64,000 nucleotides of DNA, taken from assembly GCA_013368375.1 (NCBI GenBank), contig JAACJP010000010.1, positions 248,001-312,000 on the forward strand. The letters run 5' to 3'. The notes below the pieces were generated by a model that was not told the origin of the DNA, did no database searches, and saw only the letters and a program-made list of their open reading frames with translations. A program made the translations under genes and the position numbers. Position 1 is the first letter of the stretch; every line of letters begins with the position of its first letter. Positions 11,270-23,100 of the stretch are shown here, piece after piece. Origin of the DNA: Tricholomella constricta. Its lineage: Eukaryota > Basidiomycota > Agaricomycetes > Agaricales > Lyophyllaceae.

Positions 11270-13723
11270 CTACGCAGCAACAGCAACGGGCGAAAGGCAT
11301 GGGAGAGGCGTAGCTATATTAGCATCCACAGGGACCGAGGCCTGAGGAGAAAGTTCCACAACAGGCGATCCTAACTTCGACGAAGAAGGTGGCAGTTTTT
11401 CAACGCTTGCCCCACCACAAGTTGCGCAAGTCGGGACCTTCTGACAGGCGCAAGGCGCAAGGGCCGGAGCAGGTGCAGTCGCTGCTGCCGACTTAATCTC
11501 CTTGTTATCTTTCTCCCTCTTCTTGGCATCCTTTGCCTTCTCCTTTGCCACTGCCCCCTTCTCCTTCTCCTGCTGCTCTTTCACCAACCGCGCCGCATGC
11601 TCCTTGTCCACCCACGCCCCTACCTCACAAGCCGCCTCTACGGGCCGCGTCTTGTACGCCATCAGATAGCCCTGCAAGCTCGCCATGGAGCACTCGCGCT
11701 CCGGAATCACGTCGGAGAACTGTAACGCGAGCTCTGCGATGCGCGTGCGGCCGAAATCAGGCGCGCGACCGGCGTGCCTTATGCCCTTGAACGGAGAGAA
11801 GTTGTTAGAAGACTTGAAGGCCATATCTGATTCCTCAGTATCTTTCTCCGTCTTTTCCTGCTGCTCGTCGGATGTAGGAGAAGGAGGAGTACTCCCTCTC
11901 GTCGAGTCCGTATCGTAGCCCGAATCGACAGTCTCCTTCTCGTCCGAGTCTTCAGCGCCCTCCGCAGATGGCGTGGGAAGGTAGAACCGGTTGAACAATT
12001 CGCGCGCCTGGTACTTGCTTGCGTTCTTGAATTCGATGTGGAGATCCATGCGTCCAGGACGGCACAGCGCAGGATCAAGCGCAGAGTACTTGTTCGTCGT
12101 CGCGAACAGAATGCGGCCCTCCTGTGCGCCGACGCCGTCCAGTGCGTTCAACAGCCCGCTCAGGCTCAATCTGCCATCACCGCCCGGCGTTAACTCTGGC
12201 CAGCACGTAAATAAGGAAATCAACGCACTTGCTGGTGGTCGTCGTAGGCGCCGCTACTGTCTGACCTCCTGGGTTTGCCTTCTTGGCCTCGGCATCTTCC
12301 TCCCCGGACTCGGATGGGTTTTCACGGGACACGCCGTGCGTGAACGCCGCGTCGATGTCCTCCATGATCGCGACGCAGCGCTCGGGAAGGGCATTGACGA
12401 GCTCGCTGAGCGAGGCGTCGTCGAGTCCCGCGCGTGAGAGTGAGATTATGTAGACATCAAGGCCAAGCTCTCCCGCCATGCAATGTATCATGCTGGTTTT
12501 GCCTGAGCCGGGGGCGCCGTACTGCAATCAAGTTATCAGGGTGAGTTTATTTGACCGGGAGCAGGGGTAGAAACATACAAGGAGGTAGCCCCGGCGGAAG
12601 GGGATGCCGCGCTCGGCGTACCAGGATTTACTGCGCAAAAAGTCGCGCGCGTCTTCGAGAAGGATATCCTTGACGCCGGGGTCCAGTACGATGGAACGCA
12701 TGGAGCGTTTCGCGCGGCAGGCAACGTGATTCCAGTGGCTTCCAGTGCTAACTCACAGTCAGTATTCAAAGTTGAGGGGGGCGTTAGTTACAGATACCTA
12801 TCGGAGACGTAAATACACATGTTATGCTCCTGTCCGGCCATATAGAACTGACGGGCTTCTTGGAGCAGCTCTGTGAGGATATTGTGGTCACGCGTTAGGA
12901 TGCTGAGATTGTCGACATCAGTGTCGATTTGGGGACATGAGATGGGGCTTCGTACCTGATATAGAGAGTGTTTTCCTTGTCGCCGTACATTCCCCTGTGT
13001 AGGAAGGGGTCAGGTGCGTATAAAGGGGGAAAGAACAAACGATGGCGCATGTACGTCTGCTGCTGCACGCGCGTGATGGTCATCCACCGCCTCTTATACC
13101 ACAGGGAGTAGGTCAGGGACGCGGATGGTAGGTATGAGATCTTGCGCGATGACTTGTAGAACTGGTTTGCACTTTCTTCCTCCCCTTCCAGTATGACAGC
13201 AGGGCTGTTTCCACCGCCGGCGCGGGTCGTGATTTGCATGTCGCGGGTCTTGCCTGTAGGCATGTTTGAGTACGAGAACACACAAGTCAGGGCAGGGTCC
13301 ACATACTCCATGAGGGCTGTTTGGAAAGCCAGACGAGGATCCAGTCTGCATGAAGATAAAAAAGGGTCGGATCTGGAATTAAAATATCTAGGCGTGACAT
13401 GATAGCGCACTGTAGCTGGCATCGCTCTGATCGAAAGACGCGCGAATGAAGAAGGAGTCGCCGACTTTATAGTAGAGGGACATTAAAGCTCGGCGGCAGG
13501 ACTCGAACAGCCCGCCGATCACAATCAGCTTGAACCAGTCCCGTAACGCAGAGTAAGAGTACAAGAAGGTGATAAAAGACGATACATCGGTGGGGAAAAC
13601 TGTTTGTCCTTCTGTGGCAGCCATGGTTGCATTCACGATAGGGATCGCCTCATTCACGATAGCTTCACTGTTGGTCGCGGCGCTCGTCATAAATTGTTGC
13701 AACATCGGGAAGTACGATGCCAT
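11270..13723 (-). CDS. BCS1-type AAA ATPase (mitochondrial chaperone family)
   Basis: BCS1 proteins sit in the inner mitochondrial membrane and, in the best-known member, translocate the folded Rieske protein into complex III; fungi have many paralogues of unclear role. Start at ATG 13723 (MASYFPMLQQFMTS); a hydrophobic helix near FKLIVIGGLFESC fits the family's single membrane span. The BCS1_N region follows (DMQITTRAG..., SSRKISYLPSASLTYSLWYK, ENTLYIRILTRDHNILTELL). AAA core: Walker A GAPGSGKTS, Walker B VAIMEDIDA, sensor 1 LFATTNKY, arginine finger RPGRMD. The C terminus carries an acidic/Ser insert and a Lys/Glu coiled-coil-like stretch (KEQQEKEKGAVAKEKAKD), then a Cys pair (CACQKVPTCATCGG). 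The intron near 12180-12240 is hard to place. Likely a paralogue, not the core BCS1, because of this long tail. It converges with TFB5 across 133 bp. Confidence 0.88.
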
Positions 13724-14772
13724 GGTCGCGTTCCTGACCTTGGTGGGGTGTCTGTGCGGGCAGATGAAGCTGAAAGGCTAAATGCTTTCAGGCAAGGTAT
13801 TTATCTTGATCGACAGGCGCCATGCTCCAGTTTAGAATGACTCGGAAATGCGGTTCCAGATTTCATCTTCTGGCGCACTGGATCAAGGATCTTGAACGCC
13901 TTTTTTTAATTTGCGAGGCAGGATCGCAATCGGTGTAGACTGATTGAGAGTTCCATAGCCTCTGACTGCCTCACGATCCACAGCCTTCGACCGCCTTACC
14001 GTCGTCTTGTTGGCGCTGGCTCTGGCTTTCTGATTATAGATCCGAGTCCATCCAGGCTTGCCAGTAGGCGATCGGTAGCTGGACATGAAAGGGAACTAAG
14101 CCTGCGATAATCAGAAATCTGAAATATCACAAAGGAAGAAGGATAATGTCGGTGACTTGCCTAGGGCTGCCTCGAGGGTTCCCACCGGCTCCGAATCCAG
14201 ACCAAGCCTCAGAGCTTCGCACCTCATGCATGCCTCATGGCGAGGATGCATGAATAGATGGATTTATTACCCTACCAGCGCCGCCGTGGGTTGGAAATTA
14301 TTCGTGACATAGCGGCATTTGTGCCGCTATGAACGGATATTATATAACGGTTTGCTACACTGCAGACTGCCGCATGTTCGCTCTGCGTCCCATTCAAGTC
14401 AGTGGAATCAGTTGGGCCTCATTTTCTTCTCGTTTGAGTGGACCTCATGGCATGTCGGAAGCTTTCTAGTAACCGTAATGACTGCAAGATGGAGGGGTCC
14501 TTGAAATTGCGAGGTCCGAGAGCCTAAGCGGGTTTTTGTTACGTCTGACAAGGATTTTCTGCGAGAAAAGCAGGACCGGGAGATCTGATAAGTAGGACGT
14601 CCAGGGCAAGCCAAGTGGGTGAAGTGCCAGCAGTCGTAAATCCAATTTGAATCCAGGGTATGATTAGATTAGCAAATTGATCACAGCTATTTTTCAATCT
14701 TATCACCCTTTGAGTTTACCATTAGAAGTGCAGGCAAGCTGTGTCTTGTTCAGTGACATCTATCGTTGGATA
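13724..14772. other. Intergenic region
   Basis: About 1 kb between divergent genes. One short minus-strand frame (14086 to 13883; MSSYRSPTGKPGWTRIYN..., basic) has no recognisable domain and no convincing splice context. Nothing else supported. Confidence 0.4.
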
Positions 14773-15981
14773 ATGTCGGAGGGGGATCTCTCGATTGACC
14801 TGGACCAGGCGCAGCGTATCATCGAAGCGCACTTGCCCTCAGAGCACCGGTACGCCATCGCGAACTTGATCGTGCTCCAGAACCAAGGGTACAGGTCAGT
14901 GTAGTGACCTTGCGCCACAGCACGTAGCTTTAGCTGATCTGCATTTCGCTTCTAAAGTCATACCCCCGATTCCAAGACCTACGTTGTCGATCTCCTTAAA
15001 CCCGGAAGCACTGCTGCACCCACTTCCTCCTGTTTCCTTACCATCGCACGCCCATCAACCAATACAGGGACCTACCCCCAAAACACTCTCCCCCTCGTCG
15101 CCAATCTCCTCACACTCATTCGCACCAGCACGGCTATCCCCATCCGCGAGTCTACACTTGACACCTCGCTTTCTCTAATTCCCTTTCACTTCCTCCTCTC
15201 CCCGCCGTCTCCCTTCCCCTCAACCTCCATCGTCTCGCTCCCTGTCGCACGTGCCTCTGGCGGCCTCTCAGAAAAGGCCCAGCTATCGATCGACCTCCTC
15301 CTCGGCGCATTCCTCGGACAGCTTCACAACGGCGTCCAGAATGACTGGTACGGCTTCCCCATGCTCGACAACACCACAACTCCGCCCAAAGATACCGGGT
15401 ACAGCTGGCAGGAGACCTTCACGGGGCTCCTCGAGGGTCTCTTAGAGCACGTAGAAACTGACGAGGCGGCGTATGGCGTGAGCCTCCCCTATGTTGACAT
15501 ACGGCGATACCTCTCCCGTGCTATCGGCTCGTTTCTGTTCGACGATGTCGAGGTGCCCTCACTTGTTTGGTTCACGGGGTCTGAACACGACATCTACATC
15601 ACCTTACCGTCTGGGACAGGTATGGCGTCAGCGGAGCCGGGGACGATTGCTGCGATCCTGCCAAATGTTGCTCACGCGCTGTGGGGCGATCCTCTACTGG
15701 AGGCCTTTATGATGGGACCTCCAGATCGGGTGGGGGAGGGCGCAGGCCCGAGTAAGGCGTTCATGGAGGGGTATGTTGGTGGTGGCGGGGGACCGGTGCT
15801 GGTCTTTGGAAGGCAGAAGACGAAGAGGATTTGGTATAGTGTGTTTTTGGCGCTGGTTGTGCTGACAAAGTATGGGCCTGCCGCTGACGGGGAGGAGGCG
15901 TGGGTGCAGGAGAAAAGGAAGTGGGCCCGGGAGGCGCTTGATACCTGTGTATCGGCGTTGAAAGAGGCGCCGTGCTATTGA
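14773..15981 (+). CDS. APH/choline-kinase-fold protein with degenerate catalytic loop
   Basis: Two exons: ATG 14773 (MSEGDLSIDLDQAQRIIEAH) to 14894, intron 14895-14957, then one open exon to TGA 15981. The layout resembles the basidiomycete aminoglycoside-phosphotransferase-like family: an N-lobe with TYVVDLLKPGST where the strand with the ATP Lys lies, a hinge with L..L...TAIPIPxx-like text, LLGAFLGQLHNGVQNDWYGFP matching the usual 'LG.LH.....D..G.P' block, and a C-lobe near ALWGDPLLEAFM. At the place of the family's HGD.h..N catalytic loop it has LVWFTGSEHDIYITLPSGTG, and at the place of the metal-binding D it has ILPNVAHALWGDP. So the catalytic Asp/Asn are not evident and it may be a pseudokinase. 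Fold assignment is by eye. The frame runs cleanly, so it does not look like a decaying pseudogene. Confidence 0.6.
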
Positions 15982-16684
15982 GAAGAACATTTGTCAAAGG
16001 TATAATTATGCTGTCTATCTACTTGGAATGTTACCAATAATCAGTGTATATGTACATACCTATGTAAATTCAGCTTGCACCACCAAATGTAATGTACCTC
16101 AACGTCAGGCTAGGTTTCAAGCTCAAGTCGCGTAGGGTTTTATTCCAAGAGTTAGGCATAACGCGACGCGATGTATAAGCGATCCCAGGAAATGCGATCC
16201 ATTTTACCTTTCCCCATCGTCCATCATTGATCATGATAGGTCTCCCGAGTTGACAGTTCTCCTCATGATGCTCCTTTCCTCGAAAAATCACAGCTTTCTC
16301 GACGGTTCCTATTATTGTTCGCATCTTCCTTCCGAATGGATCCTGCGATTGCGCGCCTCGAGTGATATATCCATTGCCACATGGGTATCGAGGGGCCTAT
16401 ACACATCATAGTAAATGCAGAACATAGCATTTCATTGATTGGGTATTGGGATGGCTATAGCACATAACACCATACCGTGCTAGGATCCATCCTTTTTCCA
16501 ATCCTGGGATACCCAGGATGGATATGGTGCTTAAACCTGGCGCCGTACCGGCCACGATGGTATATAATTAAGTCATATGTACATATAAACCTAAAATTAT
16601 AGAGCTTTACAGATACTCGAAAAAACGAATGCGTAAAACAGGCATCATACAGCCTGCGGTAAATGAATCTGGGGGGTGTTATAT
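15982..16684. other. Convergent intergenic region
   Basis: About 700 bases between two convergent stop codons, AT-rich in its right half (16540-16640). No gene or clear repeat seen. Confidence 0.45.
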
Positions 16685-18171
16685 CTACAAGGCGCAGAGC
16701 CGATGTGACCGGAAAGTTGGATCCTGCGGCGTCACCCCGGTGCTCGGCGGCGAGTGCGACAAGACCAGTGCATGCGACGAGGAGAGCGTCTGAGTTGACG
16801 GCTTCGGAGTGCGCGTGGCGCGTCCGAGGGCGACCTGGACAACGATCAAAGTCGGCATGATGCCCTGTTCAAAGTGTATAAGTCTTGAGTTGGGCAAGGG
16901 AGAAGGGAGAGGGGGGGGGAAGAAAAGGGAGACGTTGCCTACCACAATTTGAGCCAGTCCGGCGTCGAGGATTATCTATGAAATGCAGTTGGGATGGAGC
17001 CGATACTGGCCGGACGGGAATGGGAGAGCTTACGTTGGCGGTGCGATTGGAACGAAAGATAAGGTCCAGGGATACGTAAATCGTGTAGAGGAAGCCTGAT
17101 TCGATGCTGTGGGCGGCGTGTTGGACAGACGGTCGTACACAACTGGGTGTACGGGTGGCACTCACAATATAGCGAGTGCCGTCGCGTAGCGCCGCGACAC
17201 AGCTTCACCGAGGATAGCCTGGGCGGGCCGTGAGATGTACCAGATCCGCGCGGCTAGAGAGGGAAATAATGTTATGTGGGTGGCATATTTAACAAGAAAT
17301 TGTGGGGGCACCGACCAGCCAGAGCAGTGATCATGACGTTGACTGTGACCGTCAAGCTCAGGTACACCCATGACCACTGGGAGAGAAAGACAGTCGTCCC
17401 CTCCAATGCAAAGCCGCATGCTAAGAATAGAGATTTAGAGAGTAGATCGTCAGCGAGGCACTTGATTGGTCATAATCGTGCCCGAAGCTCAGGCGAATAA
17501 CGCACCAGTTGTGACAAGCAGAAAACATGCGAGGCCTATCGCAACCGAAGGTTTGGAGCCCCACACAAGGTAGCACCTGTACAGCTTCAGAGGCCTCAAT
17601 CAACTCACCGAGGAAGAAAAGTCTTCGCTCCAAACTTGATGAAACTCACGAGTAAGGTGTCCGCGATCGCACTTGATGACGAAGAAAAGCCGCCAATCAA
17701 CCACATTGGAACAAGCATGCCATGGGACGAACGAATGCATACACACCTATTTGTGACATACATCACATACTTTGGACGCAGATCCTCGTATGTGAGTCCC
17801 TCGCCCAGCAGCCTCTGGAACACGAGGCTCCATGTGTACCCCATGTCCGCGGATGCGATTGCGAACATCACAATCGCAGAGCCCAGCAGCATCCAATGGA
17901 TGCGCTTCTTACGACAGAGTATCACCAGGCAGGAGCTGAAGAGGGGGAAATACAGTCCTGTGTTTCCGTGTTAGCGCGTAATGGGGGCTTGGGGTATTCG
18001 TGATGCACCATAAAGGAAGGTCTCGAACTGGTGATAGAATAGGTTAAGATGCCGTTGTGGCAGGATTTGGAAGAGACTACGCACGAAAACGGCGCCGAGG
18101 TAAGGGCCAACGGTATCCGGATACATCGACACCGGACCGTGTGCGGAGGGGTATAACACTGTCGAGATCAT
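16685..18171 (-). CDS. Seven-helix integral membrane protein, basidiomycete family
   Basis: Multi-exon gene starting MISTVLYPSAHGPVSMYPDT at ATG 18171. Hydrophobic segments follow one another: the FETFLYGLYFPLFSSC-like region, HWMLLGSAIVMFAIASADMG, the ADTLLV segment that normally leads to a YRCY motif, the exon around 17510-17430, WSWVYLSLTVTVNVMITALA, YATALAILIESGFLYTIYVS and IVGIMPTLIVVQVALGRA. The C-terminal tail is Ser/Thr/Pro-rich and cytosolic-looking. This order and the ILESGFLY helix are typical of a lineage-expanded basidiomycete family with receptor-like topology but no known ligand. Exon edges are approximate. Confidence 0.75.
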
Positions 18172-18919
18172 GCTTCCAAAGGCGTCCTCTTTCGTACCCC
18201 TGGTTGGTGATAGGCACTGGTAGGCAGCGAAGGCCCTTTATATGCGCGTTAAGAGACTGGGTTGATTTCATTATGCAATCACAACTGCACGATGCAATGA
18301 TCTTAACACAAAGACCGGAACGGTGGCATCCGACTCGTGGTACGCAACAGTGTTTCTTTGGTGTTTCGTCGGGAGGGCGGGGCTGCAGCGCGACCTTGTA
18401 TTTGGCAAGAATAAGAACATAACGCCGGGGACACCGCAGAAGCTGCACAGCAAATAGATGACGAGTTGCGACGATACGGCATCACCATGTTGCCCCTGCT
18501 TTTACTGTTGAAGAATAATGCACATGATGCCATCGACCTGGGACGGGGGATGATTTGCTTACCATGCAGAGTACCATCATGCAGTAACTTGGTTTCGATG
18601 TGGGCCCCCAAGGCTGCCTACGTCCAGCTATTATTAGTTAGGCACAGATACACCGCATTGACACGTATCAGAACAAATACACCTACATTCGCATTACATT
18701 TTCGGACTCAGGCTGATGCCATATTGCTAATAGTACGGCCCCACTTTTGAGATCTCGTCTCGAACCTGTATTTCAAGAAGGGCAGTTTATTGAGAATTCA
18801 TGTTGTGAAAAGAGCCGCGCCCTCGCAAACGGCGGTGCGTCACATGGCAGCGCGGCTTCCACCATTGGGCGTCCCACCGTTTCTGCAAGCTCCCATATAG
18901 CGAGTCTGAACACGACGTA
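18172..18919. other. Intergenic region upstream of the membrane-protein gene
   Basis: About 750 bases. Short overlapping frames on both strands show no domain or plausible splice series. The left arm of the inverted-repeat element begins right after it. Confidence 0.4.
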
Positions 18920-19004
18920 GCAAGAGGTGGTCGATCGTAGAATCGAACACAGAGATCTGCTCGCGTGGAACTCGCGTGGTTCGCTGATACCCGCACGGCA
19001 AGAC
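18920..19004 (+). repeat. Left 85-bp arm of inverted repeat
   Basis: Perfect inverted copy of 19571-19655. It begins GCAAGAGGTGGTCGATCG and contains a short internal direct repeat, CTCGCGTGG twice. Confidence 0.9.
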
Positions 19005-19570
19005 GGGTGCCGAACTCAAGCCGAGCCACAGCGTGACAGGCGAAGAGGAGGAGCAAAGGCCAAGGCAAAGACAGGCAAAGAGAATGGACAACACATTTCG
19101 TTGCACGTAAAGTATTCCTAGATATTGGAGATATGAATATATATATTGTATGTCACACTAATTAACAGATGGATTGATGTTCTCATCCTGTGTTGACCAG
19201 GGCATCCAAGCCGCGCTGTATCACGGAAAGGTGGAGTATTTTCAAGGGTTGGCAACTGATGCGGATTTCGATAGGTCAAAGGAGACGATGCCGAGAGATT
19301 TCTGTAGCTGCGAAAGGTCGGGATGGTGTAGGAGAGATGTTCAGGCTGATATGATCTTCGGAGATGGGCAGGGTATAGTGCATCTTCAAGCTGTACATTT
19401 CCAAGATGGGGGGCAGAATATGAACAAGATTGTCTATCATTTACAAGAGGTGCATTGTGTAAAGAGGTCCAAGAGATTGGATTCGAGAACGAGGAGAGTG
19501 CCTGTCGACGCACTTAGCTCCTCGGATAGGGAAAGGCTGTGACACGATGTGACTGGGAGCCAGGCCGAAG

Positions 19571-19655
19571 GTCTTGCCGTGCGGGTATCAGCGAACCACG
19601 CGAGTTCCACGCGAGCAGATCTCTGTGTTCGATTCTACGATCGACCACCTCTTGC
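19571..19655 (-). repeat. Right 85-bp arm of inverted repeat
   Basis: Reverse complement of 18920-19004 with no mismatch by eye; ends CGACCACCTCTTGC next to GACGTA. Confidence 0.9.
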
Positions 19656-19772
19656 GACGTAGCAATCGGGATATACGCCTTTAATTACGGCTTGTTCGAG
19701 CCGGTCGTAAGGGCGGGAGTCGAGAAGCAGAAGGAGAGCGAGGTACGCGAGGATTTGGTTACGGGGGCGCGG

Positions 19773-19802
19773 AGGACCCCGGAAAATCTTGGTGGAGGTT
19801 AG
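19773..19802 (+). repeat. Left terminal inverted repeat, 30 bp
   Basis: Begins AGGACCCCGGAAAATC and ends GGAGGTTAG; exact reverse complement of 26371-26400. Confidence 0.95.
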
Positions 19803-19809
19803 GTGCGAA

Positions 19810-19950
19810 TCCGGACAAAAATCCCTCTGAAGAGCATGGAGGTTAGAACGGAATCCGGACATTTTGTGCCTCAGCCGCCAAAAATGTTAGATTTTCAGTC
19901 CGGACAAAAGGTCATGGAGGCTCACTAGGTTAGATGCCCATCCGGACAAA
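19810..19950 (+). repeat. Left subterminal TCCGGACA repeats
   Basis: Four copies in plus orientation at 19810, 19854 (variant TCCGGACATT), 19899 and 19941. The core TCCGGA is palindromic. Such arrays are commonly transposase binding sites; that role is inferred. Confidence 0.75.
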
Positions 19951-20177
19951 TATCCTAGTGGTCAGTTGCATTTATGTATTTCTGAATCCACCGTCTTGCT
20001 CAGGCTCAAACCTTTCAACCTTTGCGACCGAATATTATCACATGAAAATACCATACTCCTTGAAAATCTTCGAATCAGGATGTCGCTTTCTCGTATTTTT
20101 GCCCTCGCTTGTCAATACTTGAGCGCTCCATCACATTGAAGCATCTTGTGCTCCATATAGCAAACCCACTCCCAAAT

Positions 20178-23100
20178 ATGAACGACTCCATGTCCATCTC
20201 GGATGACGATGATACAGCTACCTTCGTGGAAAGAGAATGGATCGGCCAAGGCAGAAAGTACCCTGCAAAAGACACTCCTTCGTTCATTCTCAGAGCTCGG
20301 AATTCGAAACTTTCTATCCCCCCTGAATCCTACAACATCTTCCCGTCAAAAGATGACACTGTAGCCACCCTTCTCGCCTTCCACCTTCCTACACAATCCA
20401 GCAATGTCAATTTCATCAGTTCCACAAAGTGGTTCAGCCATGACCCGCCGTGCGCAAACCCAAGAGTTCTACTAGAACGACCAATTCCATCAAAAGCCGT
20501 CCTCGAGGAATTGACTGCAGCCTTTGGCCAGAAGTGGTTCGACGGGTGTCAGTCAATCTTAGATGCTCGTTTCTCCAGTTCCGATCATAACTCGGAGTGT
20601 TTCCCCTTGTGGATCATTTCGTTTTGGAAGATGATGGTCGATATTCGCTATTCTCAAGGCATCTGGAGGCAGAGTTTGGACTGGTGCCGCAGCGAAGCTG
20701 AGCGAAGGCAGAGGAAGGCAGATCACGACACCGTGATCTTACTTGACGAGGCCGCAGAAAAACTACAAGAGTTGCCGTGGGATGTAAAGATGGATTTTGA
20801 GCGTGGAATGGTCAACACGCTAGCTTTGTCCACATTTTTAGGGTCGGGGTGGATGACGGACAGTCATATCAACATGATGGTGCAGGTTTTCGCAGAGCGA
20901 CTCCCAAGGCTCAAGTTTGCAAACAAAATCCTCATCGCCCCCTTGACGTTTGCGTATGACATCAACAATGTCAACAGGAAGCTTAAGCTACCGAAAGAGC
21001 GCTGGGCACGAACATTTCTTACACGATACGAGCGCCACATCAAAGCAGAAAAAACTCAGTATCTTTATTTCCCTCTTCATGTCAACGGGAATCACTGGAT
21101 TGCAGGCAAAATTGACTTCGATAAGTCGACAATATCATATGGTGAATGAAGGTATCACAATTGTCCTTGCCAGTGACATTGCTAATTGCTTCGGTTAGGT
21201 GACTCGTTTCAAGGAATATTCAGTCGCATACCTGTCTCTTTCGATAAGCTCCTTTGCAAATGGCTCAAGTTTGCTTTTAATCGAACGTTCGAAACTCTGG
21301 GAAACTGTTTGAAACATGCAGAGCAGAGCGACGCTCACTCTTGTGGGTTGATCACTGCAAACACCATTGACCATGCCATATTTGGTACCCCACTCTGGGA
21401 GCAGAAATATGCTTCACGAGACCGAGCTAGATGGTTCTTGGTGTTTGCTGACAGGTTCTTTAAGCATTCGAAAGAAGTGGTAAGTTTCCAGTCCAATTAA
21501 AGATATCATTCCATCGTTTCTAATCTATCATACAGACAGATAACATTCTCGTCGAAACAAATGCTGATTCTCTGCTCGCAAACCTTGATCCGACATTGCT
21601 CATGGGTGATCATAACTTTCCTGAGCTCATCGAAGAGGCCCTCGAGGAATTACGTGAGGTCCAGCCAGCTGGAACCTCTGTCCCAGCTCCTCCAGCACCC
21701 GAATTCAACACTCGCCGCGTCACAATTCATATTTCAGACCTTCTCAACCCTCTATCACCCTGTGACAGTGATTCTTATTCCGAGCATACCATCACATCCT
21801 CATCGGACGAGACATATTCAGCACACGATGAACCAGAAAGCTCCAGCTCAGCCGAAAGTGAAGTCACCGATAACGAGAAGGATACAAAGCGTGCACGACA
21901 TCATGATAGCGATGGCGTGCAAGGAGGAAGTCGTTCAGCAACAGCATCGAAAACCTTGCGAAAACAAATGAAGGCTGGTACACATCAGCCCAGGTCAGGG
22001 AGTTACTGGGCATGGCAGTGCAAGATTCGAGAGGTCGATACAAAGGTGGCATTCAAGGGAGAGGATGCCGGTGGAGTAAGGGTGTGGCAGGCACGCTGCT
22101 CAAACTGCGGTGGTTGGCAACAGGCGAAGGAACCGGGAGACTCAACGCGCTTCCGGAATCACTACCAGCGGTGTATCAATAAGCCATCGAAAGCGCTGAA
22201 GAACGTACCCACAATTCAAAGCTTGTTTACGAAGATCGCAAATCCTGCTCGAAAACGAACGAAGACATCCCGAAGGCAATCAGCGTCTGTTCCATGTCCC
22301 GGTATCACCAGTCGAAACGACAATCGTGTTCCGCGGTATCTTCAGCGCACATCGACCGCGGGAGGTGGCTCACGAGCGTTGTATGTAATCGCAAAAGAGG
22401 AATACGGCAAGCTCTTCAGCGAGCTCGAGGATGTGGATGACCAGCAACACATTCTTGACATTCAATATCAAGAACGCAAGTGGAACAACGACCACGATAA
22501 TCTACGTGTTTTTTCTACGTCTTGCGAGAAGTCAGTCATTAGCTCTTCCGAGCGACCACCTCCATGCTCCAAATGTGCCTCTGTCCTTGCGAGCGCCTCT
22601 TTCAAAGCAATATTACGGAAAGGACCAGTTCAAGACCAAGGAAACTTACGATATGTACCTCTGCGCTTTAGGAATACGGTACTGGGCAAACTTTTTACCA
22701 AGTACCACAACCTCGAAGGTATTCTCCAGGAGGTGCGATGAATACTGTTGAGTGTGCGTCTTTAATATAACTCATTTGACTACAGGACAGCAAAACTTCT
22801 CCGTTCATCCGAATTGCTCAGGCTTTCCTTCAAGGAAAGCTCAAAGATAGAGAGGTATTTAGCGGGCTTGTCGAGGCGATGGCTGATCAACTGGACCGGG
22901 AGGAACGAGGAAAAGGAATGCAAAATTTCCAGTATGCACCTGCCTGGGTTGAAATGTGTCAAATATTGAGGGACATCAGTCCCCAAAGCTACGAGGCGTT
23001 GCGGAAGCATATACAAATGCCAACTGCTCGTAGTCACCGGTGTGTTTTTGCTTCCCCTCTTCGCATTTTCTTTCCACTTATAAGAGCTCCTCAGAATGAA

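Larger units (their letters stand above)
18920..19655. mobile_element. Non-autonomous inverted-repeat (fold-back/MITE-like) element
   Basis: A 736-bp unit whose ends are 85-bp inverted repeats that match at every position by eye. GACGTA lies directly outside both ends (18914-18919 and 19656-19661), consistent with a target-site duplication of 6 bp or slightly more. The 566-bp interior codes no transposase; its open frames (e.g. 19174-19542) have no recognisable domain. The autonomous partner is unknown. It cannot be a derivative of the neighbouring 6.6-kb transposon on the evidence here, because the termini share no obvious sequence. Confidence 0.7.

Noticed and set aside
13883..14086. Minus-strand 67-codon ORF
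   Set aside because: Basic, no domain, no splice partners, lies in a promoter region.
18920..19655. tRNA gene in each inverted arm (a GTTCGATTC box-B-like string)
   Set aside because: The flanking bases cannot form a T stem and no matching A box, acceptor stem or anticodon arm is present.
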